In this document: positions 1 to 8,526 of the stretch, piece by piece | Layout of the letters: every line of letters begins with the position of its first letter | How positions within the stretch are numbered: the first letter of the stretch is position 1 | Source: JBBILO01 sp037444855 | Lineage (GTDB): Bacteria > Patescibacteriota > Microgenomatia > UBA1406 > GWC2-37-13 | Length of the DNA: 64,000 nucleotides | Direction: 5' to 3' | Assembly: GCA_037444855.1 (NCBI GenBank) | Contig: JBBILO010000002.1 | Coordinates: 1 to 64,000, forward strand | The notes under the pieces: model-generated | Seen by the model: only the letters and a program-made list of their open reading frames with translations | Told to the model about the DNA's origin: nothing | Databases searched by the model: none | Made by a program: the position numbers and the translations under genes

Positions 1-2
1 TT

Positions 3-221
3 CTTGGAGAAAAAAATGATAAGGATATAGCGATTGTTTGGAGAGAATTTTTTGACAACTTATCAGAGGAAGATTTAAAAAAAGATAGAGATTTTATTGT
101 TAAAGAATTAGAATCCTGGTTCCCTGATGTTGTCTATGTTAATAGTAGGTGTATTTTAACTCCCAAAGGTTTTGAGGTTAAATATATCGACTCAGAATTT
201 AAAAAATTAATGGAAGGCTAA
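3..221 (+). CDS. C-terminal end of a probable adenine-specific DNA methyltransferase (partial)
   Basis: The reading frame is open from the left edge of the window to a TAA at 219-221, giving about 72 residues that begin LGEKNDKDIAIVWREFF and end EFKKLMEG. The pattern IVWRxF, then a conserved block around VVYVNSR, then a final EFKKLM resembles the C-terminal tail of type III-like or stand-alone adenine methyltransferases, recalled from family knowledge. The catalytic motifs would lie outside the window. The gene ends 1 nt before the next start and sits in one transcription unit with a large helicase-nuclease, which supports a modification role. The methyltransferase call is an inference; it could be another defence protein. 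Confidence 0.5.
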   Translation, partial: LGEKNDKDIAIVWREFFDNLSEEDLKKDRDFIVKELESWFPDVVYVNSRCILTPKGFEVKYIDSEFKKLMEG

Positions 222-222
222 A

Positions 223-645
223 ATGTATTACTTTGCTTATGGCTCAAATATGAATTTCAAACAAATGAAAATCCGATGTCCAAAAGCAATTTTTTTAAAA
301 AGAGTATATTTAGAAAATTATAAATTTGTTTATGATGGTTATTCATCTTATCGAAAAGGAGCGGTAGCAAACATTATTCCCTGCAAAAAAACAATTGTTT
401 GGGGTGGATTATATAAAATTGATGAAGAATGTCTTAAATCTTTGGATCGATATGAGGGCTATCCGTCTTCTTATGAACGAGAAGAATTAGAAGTTAAAGA
501 TGAAGATGAAAATAAATTTATAGCTTGGGTTTACTTAAGAGGGGAAAAGGCAAAAGGTATGCCTTCAAAAGAATATCGAAACATTATTCTTGAAGGGGCA
601 AGAGATTGTTTATTACCTGATGATTATATAAAAAAATTCCTTTAA
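223..645 (+). CDS. Gamma-glutamylcyclotransferase-like (AIG2/GGCT fold) protein
   Basis: This 140-residue protein opens with YYFAYGSNM, the YGSN substrate-binding loop of the GGCT/AIG2 family. It carries the acidic motif LDRYEGYP around residue 77, whose Glu is the usual catalytic acid. It also has the WGGLYKI strand typical of the fold. Family members release 5-oxoproline from gamma-glutamyl amines or act on related amide bonds. The true substrate here is unknown. The gene starts 1 nt after the methyltransferase-like stop and ends 4 nt before the helicase start, so it is probably co-transcribed with them. That is an odd position for a glutathione-type enzyme and hints at an accessory role in the defence-like operon. 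Confidence 0.85.
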   Translation: MYYFAYGSNMNFKQMKIRCPKAIFLKRVYLENYKFVYDGYSSYRKGAVANIIPCKKTIVWGGLYKIDEECLKSLDRYEGYPSSYEREELEVKDEDENKFIAWVYLRGEKAKGMPSKEYRNIILEGARDCLLPDDYIKKFL

Positions 646-649
646 AAAT

Positions 650-3600
650 ATGAAAGTTGAAAATAATTTGGTTTTAAACAAATATTTTCTCTATCTTTTT
701 GGATTTACTGAAATTAAAGATTTATTTGATTACCTTAGAGAGATTGATGAAGGTATAGATGAATATGGAAAAAGCTACTTCATAAATTCATTGATATCTC
801 TTAAAAACTTAAAAATTGATACCGAAGATTTATTAAGATATGATCAAAATATTCAAAAATATCTTAAAAAAATAAACGAAAAAAGAGACCCAATAAATTT
901 AAAATATTTTCAATATTTGGCAATTCTTTTCACAGAGATTTTTTTAGATCATCTTAAAAACAAAAAACAAAAATTTTTATATTCCTTAAACATTTTTCTT
1001 AAAAATTACCAAGAAAAAGAAGATAAAAAAATTTTTGACCAGTTTACAGAAAATGATTTAAGAAAATTAGCTTTTTGGATGGCAACCGGCTCTGGAAAAA
1101 CTCTAATTATGCATATAAATTACTATCAATTTTTTCAATACCAATTATTTCAGCCTGAAAATATCATTCTTTTAACCCCAAATGAATCTTTATCAAAACA
1201 ACATTATGAGGAACTTAATAAAAGCAATATCTCTGCAAAACTTTATGTTGATGGTATAGGAACTGAGTTATCTTTGACTGACAATGGAATTTTAATAATT
1301 GAAATGACTAAATTAGTTGAAGAAAAAAAAGGCGGCGGTGTAACAATTTCTGTTAACGCTTTTGAGGGAAATAATCTTATTTTTGTTGATGAAGGTCACA
1401 AAGGAAAAAAAAGTGAAGAGCAGAAATGGGCAAAATTAAGAAGAAAATTAGCTGAAAAAGGATTTGTTTTTGAGTATAGCGCAACTTTTGGACAGATTTT
1501 AACTGAAAAAAATGATGAATTACTCAATGAATATGGAAAATCAATAATTTTTGATTATTCTTATAAATATTTTTATCTTGATGGCTATGGAAAAGATTTT
1601 TATATTGCTATACTAAAAGATCAAAAATTTACTCAAGAAGATTTCGAAGAGACTTTTTTTGTTGCAAATCTTCTTTCTTTTTATGAACAATTACTAGTTT
1701 TTGATAAACATAAAAATTTAGCTCAAGATTATCAGATTGAAAAGCCACTTTGGATTTTTGTCGGAACTACTGTTTCAAAAACTAAAAGTTCCAACAAAGA
1801 AAAGGGAATTGAAACTGATATTATTAAAGTAGTTAATCTTTTTAAAAAAACTATAGAAGATGAAGAATGGTTGATTGAGAAAAAAAATCAAATACTCAAT
1901 AAAAAATACAAAGACGAAAAAGGTGAAGACTTATTTAAAAATAAATTTCAATACTTAAGAAAAATAGATTTTGATATTAATCATCTTTACAAAACTCTTT
2001 TTTATGGAAAAGGGAAACTTGAGATTTATAAGATTAGCAATACTGATGGTGAATTAGGATTAAAAATAGGAGAGAATGATTATTTTGGCGTCATTAATAT
2101 TGGTGATATTAACTCATTTAAAAAAATTCTTGAAGGTCATGAATTTATTGTAAAAGATGATTCAATTTCAACATCACTTTTTGATGACATAAAAAAGAAA
2201 GAATCAAAAATAAATATTTTGATTGGATCAAAAAAATTTATTGAAGGTTGGGATACTTGGAGAATCTCTTCGATGGGTCTTATCAATATTGGGAAAGATA
2301 CAGGTTCTCAAATTATTCAGCTTTTTGGTCGAGGAGTAAGATTAAAAGGGAAAAATATGAGTCTTAAAAGAAGTGGTGAGAATGATTTTATAAAAATTCT
2401 TGAAACTCTTAATATTTTTGGCATTAAGGCGGATTATTTAAATAAATTTTTATTAGCGATAAAACAGGAAAATGTTGAATTTGAGATAATAGAGATTCCT
2501 ATTCGGCCAAATTTTAAAGAGGAAACAGGAGATCTTTTTATTCTTGAAAGGAAGGCAGAAGAATTTAAGGAAAAAAAGATCATTTATCTTCAGATTGATA
2601 ATACAATAAGGAAAGTTTTTGATTATTCACAAAAAATATTGGCGATTGAGGGAGAAATGATTAAGATGAAAGAAAATACATCGGCAGAAGAAAAGAAACT
2701 TAGATCAGAATATTTAAATTTTTCAGAGACTGTTTTGAATTTAGTTGATTGGTCAAAAGTTTATCGGCAGATAAATGAATATCGAGAACAAAAAGGATAT
2801 TGGAATTTGGTTTATGATGAGAGAATTTTAAAGACAATCGTAAGAAGCTATGAAATAGTCGCTTATTCTGATGAAATTTTTCAGATTAAAAATTTAGAAG
2901 ATTTAGATCGCATTGAAGAAATGATTGTTCTTATTTTAAAGAATTATATTGATAGTTATTATCGAAGACAGGAAAGCTTATTTGAAAAAAACCATTTTTA
3001 CTACAAAAAAATAGGCGAATATTCAAATTTACCTCTTTTTTCTGATAAAAAATTACTTTATCAGTTATCGATTAACAAAGATAAAAAAGAATTAATTGAA
3101 AAAATTAAAAAAATTGTTTCTAATCTTGATAAATTAATCAAAGAAACAGATGAATATTTACCAAGAATTTATTTTGACCGCTCCCTTTTTCTGCCGCTTC
3201 TTTTAAAAAATGAAAAAATAGATAAGATTACTCCAGAGGGTTTAGTAAAAAGTGAGTTTTTATTTTTACAGGCACTAAAAGATTATCTTGAAAAAAATAA
3301 AAATAAGCTATCATACGAAATATTTTTAATTAGAAATTTACCATTCTCTGGTATTGGTTTTCAACTCAAATGGTCAAAATTTTATCCTGATTTTATTCTT
3401 TGGTTGAAAAGAGAAGATAAACAGATATTAGTCTTTGTTGATCCAAAAGGCTTGATTTATTCGAAAGGCATAAATGACGAAAAAATAGTTTTTGCCACTC
3501 GTGATCTTTGCGAAATTGAAAAAAAACTGAATAATAAAAATATTATTCTTGAATCGTTTATACTTTCCGAAACTCCTTATGAAGAACTCATAAAAGGAGA

Positions 3601-3733
3601 AGATAAGATAATTGAAAAAAATGAGTACATAAAGAATCATGTGTTATTCTTAGATGATAAAGATTGGCCAAAAATTTTTTTTGATTATATAGATTATAGA
3701 CTGGAAAAAAAGTTACATAAAGAATTGAATTAA
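650..3733 (+). CDS. DEAD/DEAH-box helicase with C-terminal nuclease domain, type III restriction (Res)-like
   Basis: This is a 1027-residue SF2 helicase. Walker A (ATGSGKT) is at about residues 145-151 and a DEGH form of motif II lies near residue 246, followed by SATFG (motif III). Motif VI (QLFGRGVRLKG) is near residues 557-567. Near the C-terminus, YPDFI (about 912) followed by VFVDPKG (about 928-934) fits a PD-(D/E)xK nuclease core. Such an architecture is typical of type III restriction Res subunits and related phage-defence helicases. Together with the methyltransferase-like gene upstream it would form a restriction-modification pair, with the GGCT-like gene between them. The start is the first ATG after the preceding stop; no Shine-Dalgarno motif is visible. 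The exact system type is not certain. Confidence 0.8.
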   Translation: MKVENNLVLNKYFLYLFGFTEIKDLFDYLREIDEGIDEYGKSYFINSLISLKNLKIDTEDLLRYDQNIQKYLKKINEKRDPINLKYFQYLAILFTEIFLDHLKNKKQKFLYSLNIFLKNYQEKEDKKIFDQFTENDLRKLAFWMATGSGKTLIMHINYYQFFQYQLFQPENIILLTPNESLSKQHYEELNKSNISAKLYVDGIGTELSLTDNGILIIEMTKLVEEKKGGGVTISVNAFEGNNLIFVDEGHKGKKSEEQKWAKLRRKLAEKGFVFEYSATFGQILTEKNDELLNEYGKSIIFDYSYKYFYLDGYGKDFYIAILKDQKFTQEDFEETFFVANLLSFYEQLLVFDKHKNLAQDYQIEKPLWIFVGTTVSKTKSSNKEKGIETDIIKVVNLFKKTIEDEEWLIEKKNQILNKKYKDEKGEDLFKNKFQYLRKIDFDINHLYKTLFYGKGKLEIYKISNTDGELGLKIGENDYFGVINIGDINSFKKILEGHEFIVKDDSISTSLFDDIKKKESKINILIGSKKFIEGWDTWRISSMGLINIGKDTGSQIIQLFGRGVRLKGKNMSLKRSGENDFIKILETLNIFGIKADYLNKFLLAIKQENVEFEIIEIPIRPNFKEETGDLFILERKAEEFKEKKIIYLQIDNTIRKVFDYSQKILAIEGEMIKMKENTSAEEKKLRSEYLNFSETVLNLVDWSKVYRQINEYREQKGYWNLVYDERILKTIVRSYEIVAYSDEIFQIKNLEDLDRIEEMIVLILKNYIDSYYRRQESLFEKNHFYYKKIGEYSNLPLFSDKKLLYQLSINKDKKELIEKIKKIVSNLDKLIKETDEYLPRIYFDRSLFLPLLLKNEKIDKITPEGLVKSEFLFLQALKDYLEKNKNKLSYEIFLIRNLPFSGIGFQLKWSKFYPDFILWLKREDKQILVFVDPKGLIYSKGINDEKIVFATRDLCEIEKKLNNKNIILESFILSETPYEELIKGEDKIIEKNEYIKNHVLFLDDKDWPKIFFDYIDYRLEKKLHKELN

Positions 3734-3823
3734 AACATTATTCAAAAATCACTGTTGTTTCCATCTCATCAAAGTGATTATGAAAAAATTAATTATAAGC
3801 AAAAATTAAATAGAATAAAAATA

Positions 3824-4350
3824 ATGACTAACAATTGCTTTATCACTCCTTACGGTGGTTATCATAAACTCGCTTGTTATCAGATAGCGGAGATTGTTTA
3901 TGTTGCGACTGTTTATTTTTGTGATAAGTATATTAATAAAAAATCAAGAACGTATGTTCAGATGATCTAAGCGGCAAGAAGGGGAAACAAAACATTATTG
4001 AGGGAAGTATGATTTCTGGAGTTTCCAAAGAATCAGAGATTAAATTAATCGGAGTAGCACGGGCAAGCTTCGAGGCGGTTCTAAATGACTATAGAGACTT
4101 TCTTCGTGAAAGAAGGCTTGGTTTATAGGACAAAAATGATAAAGAGCTTTAAGTGTCAGAAAACTGGCAAAGAGTAAGGATAAGACGTATAAGACCTATA
4201 TGACTAATAAAAATATAGAGAAAGCGGCTAATACGGTTATCTTTATTATTTATCAGACTAATTATCTTCTTGATCAACTAATTCAAAAAATTGGAAGAGT
4301 TTTTTACAAAAGAAGATGGTTTAAGAGAAAGGATGTTGCAGCCAAGAGTA
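3824..4350 (+). pseudogene. Decayed four-helix-bundle (suffix domain) protein gene
   Basis: The frame from 3824 reads ITPYGGYHKLACYQIAEI, then VYFCDKYINKKSRTYVQMI, then stops at 3968-3970. The homologous continuation lies in another frame just after the stop: KQNIIEGSMISGVSKESE and then RASFEAVLNDYRDFLRERR, ending at an in-frame TAG where the family has Trp (WD). Further downstream, other frames give TVIFIIYQTNYLLDQLIQK and EEFFTKEDGLRERML. These blocks in order match the four-helix-bundle suffix-domain family as I know it, so the gene is broken by at least two frameshifts and one nonsense change. Intact relatives are small proteins of unclear function. A few sequencing errors could mimic this, but several lesions make decay more likely. 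Confidence 0.75.
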
Positions 4351-4357
4351 AAAGCGA

Positions 4358-4410
4358 AATCAGTTAAAATCAGTTGAGTCAGTTGAATCGGTTAAATCAG
4401 TTAAATCTGG
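4358..4410 (+). repeat. Short tandem repeat, degenerate 8-10 bp unit around TCAGTTRA
   Basis: About six imperfect copies of a unit like AATCAGTTA occur in a row. One frame reads as a Lys/Ser/Val/Glu low-complexity string. It lies at the 3' end of the broken four-helix-bundle gene, whose relatives often carry a low-complexity C-terminal tail, so it is probably the remains of that tail. It could promote slippage. Confidence 0.6.
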
Positions 4411-4427
4411 ATTGTTAGTTGATGAAA

Positions 4428-4456
4428 TTGTTTGCAAATTCCTTTAAGTGTATAAT
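4428..4456 (+). promoter_or_regulatory. Predicted sigma70-type promoter for the exported protein at 4495
   Basis: TTGTTT at 4428-4433 and TATAAT at 4451-4456 are separated by 17 bp. The predicted transcription start is near 4463, giving a leader of about 32 nt before the ATG at 4495. Confidence 0.5.
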
Positions 4457-4494
4457 GTATATATTACTAAAAACATGGCTTTTTAAAAAAACTT

Positions 4495-5352
4495 ATGATA
4501 TTAAAAAACATCACTTTTATTCTGACAGCAATTGTTTTCATCTTATTTGTTTGGTTTTTTCAAGTTTACTTCAGCTCAAATTCTACTCAAAAGAAAGCCG
4601 AAGAAAATTTTCAAGCTTTGTTAAAATCGAAATTTGACAATAAATATCATTCTCAAAAATATCAAATAAATAATTATGAGATTACCATTTTTGAATCCTC
4701 TTTAAAAATGGACTGTACTCCAGATTCAATTTTTTTGAAAAATGCCTCACCGTTAATTGTTTTTCGCTCAAAAAATACTGGCAAAATAACTAATATTTTT
4801 GAATTAAACTTTAAGAGTCAGGACAATTTGGAAAGTGGTAACAATATTAGCTTGATTAATTTTTATTATCCCTCCAAGAGGCATGGTAGTGAGGTTTTTG
4901 GTCTTGAGGCCTCAATTACTTGGTGTGGTAGCGACAAAACGAAGGCATTAGCTTTATTTGTTTTCACCGACGATCAAATCAAGCCGATTGGTTATCCCGT
5001 TGGCTCTGATACTGGGTTAGATTTTATCATATTCGATAAATCAAAAAATATCTCTTATCAACTAAAAACAGTCCCTCATTCTCTTTATACCAAGATAAAT
5101 GATCTAAATAAAGATATGGAAATTGATTTGTTGTATGGTGAATATCTATGGAATATTGGAGAAGAGCCACATTATGGTGATCATTATTGGAAGCTTTCAG
5201 TATATGAGCTGGATGATGCAAGCTTCAAGCAGGCGAAATGGTGGAATGATGGCCTTGAATACATTACTGAAAAAAAAATTAGTAATCAAGATAGCAGGGT
5301 ATACGAATCAGAATTAATCAAGCTATTTCAGAAGAAAATAAAGAGCCGATAA
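4495..5352 (+). CDS. Exported, membrane-anchored hypothetical protein
   Basis: This 285-residue protein has one strongly hydrophobic N-terminal segment (about residues 5-26, ITFILTAIVFILFVWFF), consistent with an uncleaved signal anchor. The rest is soluble and outside the cell. It contains many aromatic residues, two Cys (CTPDS and TWCGSDK) and an acidic stretch DLNKDMEIDLLYGEYLW that resembles repeats of VCBS/FG-GAP-like propeller proteins. I do not recognise a family with confidence. The gene stands alone between a pseudogene and a 1-kb gap, with its own promoter candidate, in a region that looks accessory. Confidence 0.65.
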   Translation: MILKNITFILTAIVFILFVWFFQVYFSSNSTQKKAEENFQALLKSKFDNKYHSQKYQINNYEITIFESSLKMDCTPDSIFLKNASPLIVFRSKNTGKITNIFELNFKSQDNLESGNNISLINFYYPSKRHGSEVFGLEASITWCGSDKTKALALFVFTDDQIKPIGYPVGSDTGLDFIIFDKSKNISYQLKTVPHSLYTKINDLNKDMEIDLLYGEYLWNIGEEPHYGDHYWKLSVYELDDASFKQAKWWNDGLEYITEKKISNQDSRVYESELIKLFQKKIKSR

Positions 5353-6342
5353 AATTCGATTTTTAATGAGCTATCTAAAAAGAAAAAAACAGATAGATTC
5401 GTCATTACTAATAGAAGATAATTAATAGAAGATAGATCTCTGCAAGCGATCTGTATTTCGGGTAAAATAGATTTTATCACTTTATTATGTCTCGGTTTAA
5501 ACTAAGGTTTACCAAAAGAGATTGTTGAAAAGTAGTGATTTTTTGAATATTACTTCCAAAAAAATAGTTAGGTATTAATAAAAGATGTGAAGATGAAAGC
5601 CTGAAGAGTTTATGTATAAATTTTTTTATACTGACTAGTTTAAATAATTTTATCCATTTTAGCAAAAATTTGTTAAAAGTATCAGTAATGATTGTTTGTC
5701 ATTTTTGATTAAATTAAAAAGCTTGAATGGAAAGTTTTCTGCATTCTTCTTTTATTTGGGTCTTATTCTGGGCATTTTGCATAAATAGGTGGAAATTGAT
5801 CAGTAATTTACTACTTTTAAAAATTTACTCCCTTTTTCGTTGATTTTTTAGGTTAGATGAACTTAACAAAATAAAATCATTTTATGAATAATTTATAATA
5901 AAAAAATTTTATCCATATAGCAATTTTAATATTTTGTAATTAGATTGACGAAACAAGCTAAGAGGCTATAACATCTGCATCTAGATAAAGTTAATAACTT
6001 ATGTATTTTTTAAAGTTGTATTTTGTAAAAATAAAGAACAAAATTAATTAAATTTAATATTTCTGACAACAAATTTTTATTGAAGATAAAATATATTAAT
6101 GATATATATCTGAATAAAATGCTGCTTGCAAAAACCAATTATATGGAAGAAATTGATTGACGAAGTAATTTTCTAAGATCAATTAGAGCAGTTCGATATG
6201 TTTCTTTAATCGTTCTGGTCAATTAAAACCTTTAAGTTGAATGATTAAAATTGAGGAAGATTGAGAGGTCTTTCATCAAGTTCACCAAGATCGATAACAG
6301 GAATTGTCATTTTTTTTCCTGATTTTTTTCCTATATTTTTGT
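5353..6342. other. Gene-poor AT-rich gap of about 990 bp
   Basis: No reading frame here has recognisable protein features on either strand. The stretch is very AT-rich with many stops in all frames. The only coding-like remnants are on the minus strand near 6150-6310: a 21-codon frame at 6245-6310 (MTIPVIDLGELDERPLNLPQ) and, in another frame beyond it, TRTIKETYRTALIDLRKLLR. These could be debris of a lost gene downstream of the penicillin-binding protein gene. I see no tRNA, CRISPR array or strong terminator. Confidence 0.5.
6245..6310 (-). pseudogene. Possible gene remnant or 21-residue small ORF
   Basis: ATG at 6308-6310 on the minus strand opens a 21-residue frame (MTIPVIDLGELDERPLNLPQ) about 30 nt after the penicillin-binding protein stop. 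An A/G-rich stretch (AGGAAAAAAA) precedes it. Amino-acid composition looks protein-like, and a second protein-like stretch in a different frame follows at roughly 6150-6230, which suggests a frameshifted remnant rather than a functional peptide. No family is recognised. Confidence 0.2.
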
Positions 6343-8526
6343 TTACTTAATATTAATTATTTGAGTAATTTCACCACCGGCGTGGTTGCAATCGAGGCAG
6401 TAAAGATTAAACATATCTGAAATTACTGTTTTTTCTTTCATCTGAATATTTGGATAATCAGGCGGGGCTAATTTGTCATCAACCGTAATGGGTACGGTCA
6501 TTTTTTTGACGATTGATTCTTTTGGTTCAGTGCCTTTAATTAAATATTCAAAACGATCGGGACAGTCCTTGCCTTCGGTTTTAATTTCACCAGTCTCCCA
6601 ACAAACTTGATAACCAACAACATTTTCCGGTTTAATCGGCCAAAGATCAGGTTGATTTTTTAAAAGATAACTCATAATCCGATTCCAAATCGGGGCGGCG
6701 CCAGTTACTCCTGATGTCAGATAAGGATGCATCGGTTTATTGTCATTATTACCGACCCAAACTGCCACCAAAAAGTTTGGTGTATAACCAATGGTCCAGT
6801 TATCTTTTTTATCATCGGTTGTTCCTGTCTTGACAGAAACCGCCTTGCCGGGAATAACCAAATAAGATGAAGAACCAAATGCCGTTGATCGGGCGTTGTT
6901 GTCTAAAAGGATGTGAGAGATTAGAAAAGCGGTAGCTTCAGAGATAACTTTGATTCCTGGGATTGAAAAAAAATTGGGGTAGGCGAGAGGTTTTTTGACA
7001 TCTTTGACGAAATTAGGATCCTTGTATTCATAGAGAGTTTTATTATTTTTATCAACAATTTTTAAAATCGAAATCAAATCTTTGACTTTGCCACGATTGG
7101 GAAAGGCAGAAAAGGCTTTGGTCATTTCGGTCATTTTCACCTCGCCTCCACCTAAGGCTAATGAAAGGCCATAGTTTTTTGGGTCTTTAAAAGTCGTTAT
7201 CCCAAATGCCGAGGCTGAGGCGATAAATTCTCTGACACCGTTTAAAGCCAACATTTTCACTGCTGGGATATTGAATGAATTGCCCAATGAAAATCGAAGC
7301 GCTTGATGACCATGAAACTGGCCGTCATAGTTGACCGGGCAATAAGCCTTTGGTTGACCAGGTGAGATAAAACAAACTGGAATGTCAAGAAAAATCGTCG
7401 CTGGGGTGACCAGTTTTCTTTCTATACCAATGGCATAAATTATAGGTTTGATGGCCGAGCCAGGTTGACGGAGAGCGGTGGTGACATTAAAAGCGCCAGA
7501 TCGGGTGGCAAAATAATCTTTTGAACCGACCATGGCTAAAATCTCTCCAGTCGGTGGCCGAGTTATCAAAACCGCACCATTGCCAACATTTAAAGATTTA
7601 AGATTTTCTAATTCCTCTATCACCACTTTTTCGGCATAATTTTGGATTTCAAGATCTAAAGAGGTGTAGATTTTAAAACCACTAGTTTCTATCTCTTTGA
7701 CGTTAAATTTTTTCTCTAACTCCTCTTTTACAAAAAAAACAAAATGCGGGGCGGCGATTTTTTCTTTCAGAGGAATCACCGTTAAAGGTTTTTTAATCGC
7801 CGATTGATAAGTTTTTTCATCGATCAATCTTTGCTTTTTCATCGCTAAAAGAACTTCATCTCTTCTTTTTTTCGCCAGGTGAGGGTTGTTATAGGGAGAA
7901 TAAAGAGATGGCGCTTGAGGTAAACCGGCTAAAAAAGCCGCTTCCTCAAGAGTAAGATTTTTAGCTGATTTATCAAAATATCGTCTTGACGCCTCTTCAA
8001 TTCCATAAGCGGTGCCGCCGTAGGGAATTTGGTTAAGATAAAGTTCAAGGATTTCGTCCTTGCTAAAAATTGTCTCTGTCCAAACCGCTAAAACCAATTC
8101 TCTCAATTTCCTTCTTATGGTTCTTTCAGGCGTCAAAAGGGCGGTTTTGACTAATTGCTGAGTGATCGTGGACCCACCTTGTAATTGAGAGCCAAGAAGA
8201 TTTTCTTTAATCGCCCGAAGAAGACCACCTACCAACGAAATTCCATGATGATGGTAAAAATCTTTGTCCTCAATTGCAATCGTCGCCTGAGCGACATAGG
8301 GCGGCAGGTTGTTCAGTTTGATTAAAGAGCGTTTTTCTTTTTTATAAATGGAGTATAAAAGTTTGCCATGGCGGTCTAAAATTTGGGTTGATAAGGGAAT
8401 GGTTTGATAATTTTTTAACCTTTGTGGTGAAGGAAGATTAAAAAAAATATAGTAATAAATCCAGGCAAAAAAGACAAAAATGATTATAAAGCGAAATTGA
8501 ATAAGTCTTTTTACGCTCTTATTCAT
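6343..8526 (-). CDS. Class A penicillin-binding protein (PBP1A-type transglycosylase/transpeptidase)
   Basis: A 727-residue bifunctional peptidoglycan synthase. One N-terminal membrane anchor lies at about residues 12-30. The GT51 glycosyltransferase domain shows EDKDFYHHHG (catalytic Glu near 86) and QGGSTITQQLVK (116-127). The transpeptidase domain has SxxK as SAIK (Ser 357), SLGN (413-416) and KTGTT (566-570). The enzyme polymerises lipid II and cross-links stem peptides outside the membrane. A short Cys-containing C-terminal tail follows (YCLDCNHAGG). Its start overlaps the metG end by 4 nt, so the two genes are probably co-transcribed, metG first. Confidence 0.95.
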   Translation of the reverse strand: MNKSVKRLIQFRFIIIFVFFAWIYYYIFFNLPSPQRLKNYQTIPLSTQILDRHGKLLYSIYKKEKRSLIKLNNLPPYVAQATIAIEDKDFYHHHGISLVGGLLRAIKENLLGSQLQGGSTITQQLVKTALLTPERTIRRKLRELVLAVWTETIFSKDEILELYLNQIPYGGTAYGIEEASRRYFDKSAKNLTLEEAAFLAGLPQAPSLYSPYNNPHLAKKRRDEVLLAMKKQRLIDEKTYQSAIKKPLTVIPLKEKIAAPHFVFFVKEELEKKFNVKEIETSGFKIYTSLDLEIQNYAEKVVIEELENLKSLNVGNGAVLITRPPTGEILAMVGSKDYFATRSGAFNVTTALRQPGSAIKPIIYAIGIERKLVTPATIFLDIPVCFISPGQPKAYCPVNYDGQFHGHQALRFSLGNSFNIPAVKMLALNGVREFIASASAFGITTFKDPKNYGLSLALGGGEVKMTEMTKAFSAFPNRGKVKDLISILKIVDKNNKTLYEYKDPNFVKDVKKPLAYPNFFSIPGIKVISEATAFLISHILLDNNARSTAFGSSSYLVIPGKAVSVKTGTTDDKKDNWTIGYTPNFLVAVWVGNNDNKPMHPYLTSGVTGAAPIWNRIMSYLLKNQPDLWPIKPENVVGYQVCWETGEIKTEGKDCPDRFEYLIKGTEPKESIVKKMTVPITVDDKLAPPDYPNIQMKEKTVISDMFNLYCLDCNHAGGEITQIINIK

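Noticed and set aside
217..245. Possible intergenic signal between the methyltransferase-like end and the GGCT-like gene
   Set aside because: Only 1 nt separates the genes; there is no room for a promoter or terminator.
217..3733. Naming a specific type I, BREX or DISARM system
   Set aside because: The window cuts the methyltransferase and lacks other marker genes, so only a type III-like restriction assignment can be argued.
4358..4410. CRISPR-like short repeat array
   Set aside because: The unit is only 8-10 bp, imperfect and without spacers; it reads as a low-complexity protein tail.
5477..5665. Minus-strand open frame of 62 codons in the gene-poor gap
   Set aside because: No recognisable motif, Ser/Leu/Phe/Lys-rich composition expected from AT-rich DNA, and no start signal.
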